Below are positions 61,547-64,000 of a stretch of 64,000 bases of DNA, piece after piece. Location: assembly GCF_000455445.1 (NCBI RefSeq), contig NZ_HG417093.1, forward strand, positions 81,125 to 145,124. Direction: 5' to 3'. The position numbers and the translations under genes are program-made. Position 1 is the stretch's first letter; every line of letters begins with the position of its first letter. The stretch is from Hoylesella timonensis 4401737 = DSM 22865 = JCM 15640. GTDB lineage: Bacteria > Bacteroidota > Bacteroidia > Bacteroidales > Bacteroidaceae. The notes under the pieces were generated by a model. It searched no databases. It saw only the letters and a program-made list of their open reading frames with translations, and was not told where the DNA came from.

Positions 61547-63817
61547 ATGAAATATGTAGATGTTATCGTTCCGTTGCCATTAGAAGGCTCTTTTACTTAT
61601 GCTGTACCCGAAAACTTAAGGGATAGGGTGCGGTTTGGGGTACGTGTTGCCGTAACGTTCGGCACCTCAAAGGTGCATACGGCTATCGTTGTTCACGTAC
61701 ATGACAATGTGCCTGATTTTAAGGTGAAGGCGATTATTGATGTTATTGACGACCAACCGATGCTCTTAACGCAGCAATACCAACTGTGGAAATGGCTATC
61801 GGCTTACTATATGGCACCCCTTGGGGATGTCTATAATGCAGCATTACCCGCAGGTTTGAAGGTAGAAGAGAATTATAAGCCTCGCATGGAGACGTATATC
61901 GACTTGTGTCCGCCTTATCGTTCGGAGCAAGCGTTGAGTGTAGCTTTCGACTTATTGAATCGAGCGCAAAACCAACAAGAGGTGTTGACGCACTTTTTGC
62001 GCATTTCGCATTGGGAGACTTTACAAGGAACCGTAATGAGCGAGCCTGTCGTGGACATTACTCGTGAGGAATTAATGAATGTGGCACGCTGTTCGTATGC
62101 GGTGATTAAGCGGTTGGTAGAGCGTAAAATCTTGTTCACTTACGAGCGAGAGGTAGGACGAATCGGCGATGCGGGCGAAGAACATGTAGAAAATATCAAG
62201 CGTCTGAACCAAGCGCAGCAAGATGCTTATAACCAAATTGTTTTTCAGTTCCTTAAAAAGAATGTCGTTTTATTGCATGGAGTAACCTCGAGTGGTAAAA
62301 CAGAAATTTATATACACCTTATTAAAAAGGCACTCGATGAGAAAAAGCAGGTGTTGTATTTGCTACCAGAAATTGCTCTCACAGTGCAAATTACCAGTAG
62401 ACTAAGACACGTGTTTGGCAACAAATTGGGTATCTATCATTCTAAATATAGTGATGCCGAACGAGTTGAAATATGGAAGAAACAGCTTTCATCTCATCCT
62501 TATGAGGTAATATTGGGTGCACGTAGTGCCGTATTCTTGCCCTTTCAGCAGCTTGGATTAGTGATTATCGATGAAGAACACGAAACCTCTTTCAAGCAAC
62601 AAGACCCTTCGCCACGCTATCATGCACGGTCGGTAGCTATCATGTTGGCTCAAATGTATGGTGCCAAGACTTTATTGGGGACGGCTACACCTTCGGCAGA
62701 AAGCTATTATAATGCGACACAGGGCAAATATGGTTTGGTAAGTTTGACCACTCGTTATCAAGGAATAGAATTACCCGAAATACAAGTCATTGACACGAAA
62801 GACTTGCAGCGACGCAAGATGATGACGGGACCATTTTCGCCCACACTCATTGCTGCTATTAACGAAGCTTTGCAAAACAACCAACAGGTGATATTGTTTC
62901 AAAACCGACGTGGCTTTGCACCCATGATAGAGTGCCGCACTTGTGGTTGGGTTCCTAAGTGTACCAATTGTGATGTGTCGCTCACCATGCACAAGCGTAT
63001 GAACTTATTGACTTGTCATTACTGCGGTTATACTTATCAGGTTCCTACGGTATGTCCTGCATGTGGCGCAACCGATTTGCGTGGCAGAGGCTATGGAACC
63101 GAAAAGGTGGAAGAGTATGTAAGGCAACTGTTTCCTGAAGCTCGTGTTGCCCGTATGGACTTAGACACCACCCGCACACGTAATGCGTACGAACGATTGA
63201 TTGACGACTTTTCTTGTGGACGCACAAATTTGCTCATTGGTACGCAAATGGTGAGCAAAGGCTTGGATTTCGATCGTGTTAGTGTGGTGGGAATACTGAA
63301 TGCGGATACCATGCTGAACTATCCCGACTTTCGCGCTTACGAGCATGCCTTCATGATGATGGCGCAGGTAAGCGGTAGGGCAGGCAGGAAAGGCGCACGT
63401 GGTAAGGTGTTGCTGCAAACCAAAAATAAAGACTTGCCTGTGATAAGGCAGGTGGTTGAGAATGATTACGAAGGTTTTTTTAAGGCACTGTTAGACGAAC
63501 GTAAGATGTTTTCCTATCCTCCTTTTTATCGCTTGGTGTATGTTTATTTGAGGCATCGTTACGAACAAGTGGTAGAAACAGCGGCAGTAGAATTGGGAAG
63601 CAGGCTCAGACAAGGGTTGGGTGAGCGTATTTTAGGTCCTGACAAACCATCGATAGCACGCGTTAAAAACCTGCACATCCGCAAGATTGTCATCAAGTTG
63701 GAGAACGGTATCGACCCAAAGGCGGTGCGCCTTTACTTGCGTACCGTGCAGCAACAACTGTTGCAGGACAAGCGTTATGCCGCCCTGCAAGTGTACTATG
63801 ACGTGGATCCGCAGTAA
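61547..63817 (+). CDS. priA: Primosomal protein N' (PriA helicase)
   Basis: The 756-residue replication-restart helicase has an N-terminal 3'-end DNA-binding domain (VIVPLPLEGSFTYAVPE). Walker A is GVTSSGKTE (about 248-256), DEEH is the Walker B box, and GTATPSAESY is motif III. A zinc region follows with eight Cys: CRTCGW, CTNC, CHYCG and CPACG. GTQMVSKGLDF and QVSGRAGR are helicase motifs V and VI. It reloads the replisome at stalled forks. A strong terminator follows. Confidence 0.97.
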   Translation: MKYVDVIVPLPLEGSFTYAVPENLRDRVRFGVRVAVTFGTSKVHTAIVVHVHDNVPDFKVKAIIDVIDDQPMLLTQQYQLWKWLSAYYMAPLGDVYNAALPAGLKVEENYKPRMETYIDLCPPYRSEQALSVAFDLLNRAQNQQEVLTHFLRISHWETLQGTVMSEPVVDITREELMNVARCSYAVIKRLVERKILFTYEREVGRIGDAGEEHVENIKRLNQAQQDAYNQIVFQFLKKNVVLLHGVTSSGKTEIYIHLIKKALDEKKQVLYLLPEIALTVQITSRLRHVFGNKLGIYHSKYSDAERVEIWKKQLSSHPYEVILGARSAVFLPFQQLGLVIIDEEHETSFKQQDPSPRYHARSVAIMLAQMYGAKTLLGTATPSAESYYNATQGKYGLVSLTTRYQGIELPEIQVIDTKDLQRRKMMTGPFSPTLIAAINEALQNNQQVILFQNRRGFAPMIECRTCGWVPKCTNCDVSLTMHKRMNLLTCHYCGYTYQVPTVCPACGATDLRGRGYGTEKVEEYVRQLFPEARVARMDLDTTRTRNAYERLIDDFSCGRTNLLIGTQMVSKGLDFDRVSVVGILNADTMLNYPDFRAYEHAFMMMAQVSGRAGRKGARGKVLLQTKNKDLPVIRQVVENDYEGFFKALLDERKMFSYPPFYRLVYVYLRHRYEQVVETAAVELGSRLRQGLGERILGPDKPSIARVKNLHIRKIVIKLENGIDPKAVRLYLRTVQQQLLQDKRYAALQVYYDVDPQ

Positions 63818-63846
63818 ATATCGTTGGACGATATTGCTTCTTTTTT

Positions 63847-63885
63847 AAGCGAGATAGATGTAGCTATCTCGCTTTTCTTTTTCAT
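63847..63885 (+). terminator. priA terminator
   Basis: AAGCGAGATAG (63847-63857) pairs with CTATCTCGCTT (63864-63874), loop of 6, followed by TTCTTTTTC. Confidence 0.88.
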
Positions 63886-63964
63886 GGCGATGAAATATTT
63901 CTTTTACATGATTGTAACATCTATGTCCTAATTTTGCACTCGTAAAAGTGAACAAGCTAACGAT

Positions 63965-64000
63965 ATGAAGAAGATTGTTTTAACGACAGTGCTGATTTTA
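63965..64000 (+). CDS. Start of an exported protein gene, 3' end outside the window
   Basis: ATG at 63965 begins MKKIVLTTVLIL, the start of a signal peptide. A -7 box TAATTTTG (63929-63936) lies 28 bases upstream. Only 12 codons are visible, so the product cannot be named. Confidence 0.6.
   Translation, partial: MKKIVLTTVLIL

Noticed and set aside
1..64000. tRNA, rRNA or known riboswitch
   Set aside because: No cloverleaf, rRNA segment or recognisable riboswitch core was seen by eye; a covariance search would be needed to exclude small RNAs.

Overview
The window is a chromosomal segment from a member of the Bacteroidales, most likely Prevotella in the broad sense. The evidence is a type III glutamine synthetase, a SusC/SusD pair, a glutaminyl cyclase, a Na/Pi cotransporter with a PhoU tail, and many promoters of the Bacteroidetes form (TTTG at -33, TAnnTTTG at -7). 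These promoters are visible upstream of many genes and settle several start codons. The genus is inferred; no rRNA or tRNA gene was seen.

Left part (0-18.3 kb): the C-terminal part of an RluA-family pseudouridine synthase cut by the window edge, glnN, an S-type sulfatase, pckA, upp and a HAD phosphatase. These are followed by a GH3-family ligase with a lipoprotein and a DUF3108 protein, a MaoC-like hydratase, and an MsbA-like ABC exporter next to an LtaS-like membrane phosphotransferase.

Glycan and envelope region (18.8-29.9 kb): glycosyltransferases of several families (GT4, GT11-like, GT2, GT87), an LpxL-like acyltransferase, an EptA-like phosphoethanolamine transferase, and a compact deacetylase-GtrB-GtrA operon. 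Together they look like lipooligosaccharide core and lipid A decoration genes. The last group plausibly makes and deacetylates an undecaprenyl-linked sugar for export and transfer.

Middle part (29.9-45.6 kb): a helix-hairpin-helix barrel protein, a DUF4294 protein, a small lipocalin-like lipoprotein and a SusC/SusD nutrient uptake pair. Then comes an operon of an Lrp regulator, a glutamine amidotransferase-dipeptidase fusion and a glutaminyl cyclase, and three FKBP-type prolyl isomerases in a row.

Right part (45.6-64 kb): a sirtuin behind three 65-bp promoter-bearing tandem repeats, a DUF1893 gene flanked by two nearly identical 193-bp fold-back elements (MITE-like), a Na/Pi cotransporter, a nucleoside kinase, a PafA-like phosphatase, a WG-repeat protein and ahpC/ahpF. 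The end holds an AspT-like transporter with a ThrE-like exporter and a LysR regulator, a possible 28-residue membrane peptide, priA and the first codons of an exported protein.

Non-coding structure: besides the MITE pair and the promoter array there is a family of about 390-bp intergenic repeats with four copies in the window (8.45, 18.46, 32.8 and 56.5 kb), all on the same strand. One copy carries an almost perfect 60-bp palindrome. No CRISPR array, IS transposase, prophage or tRNA was found.
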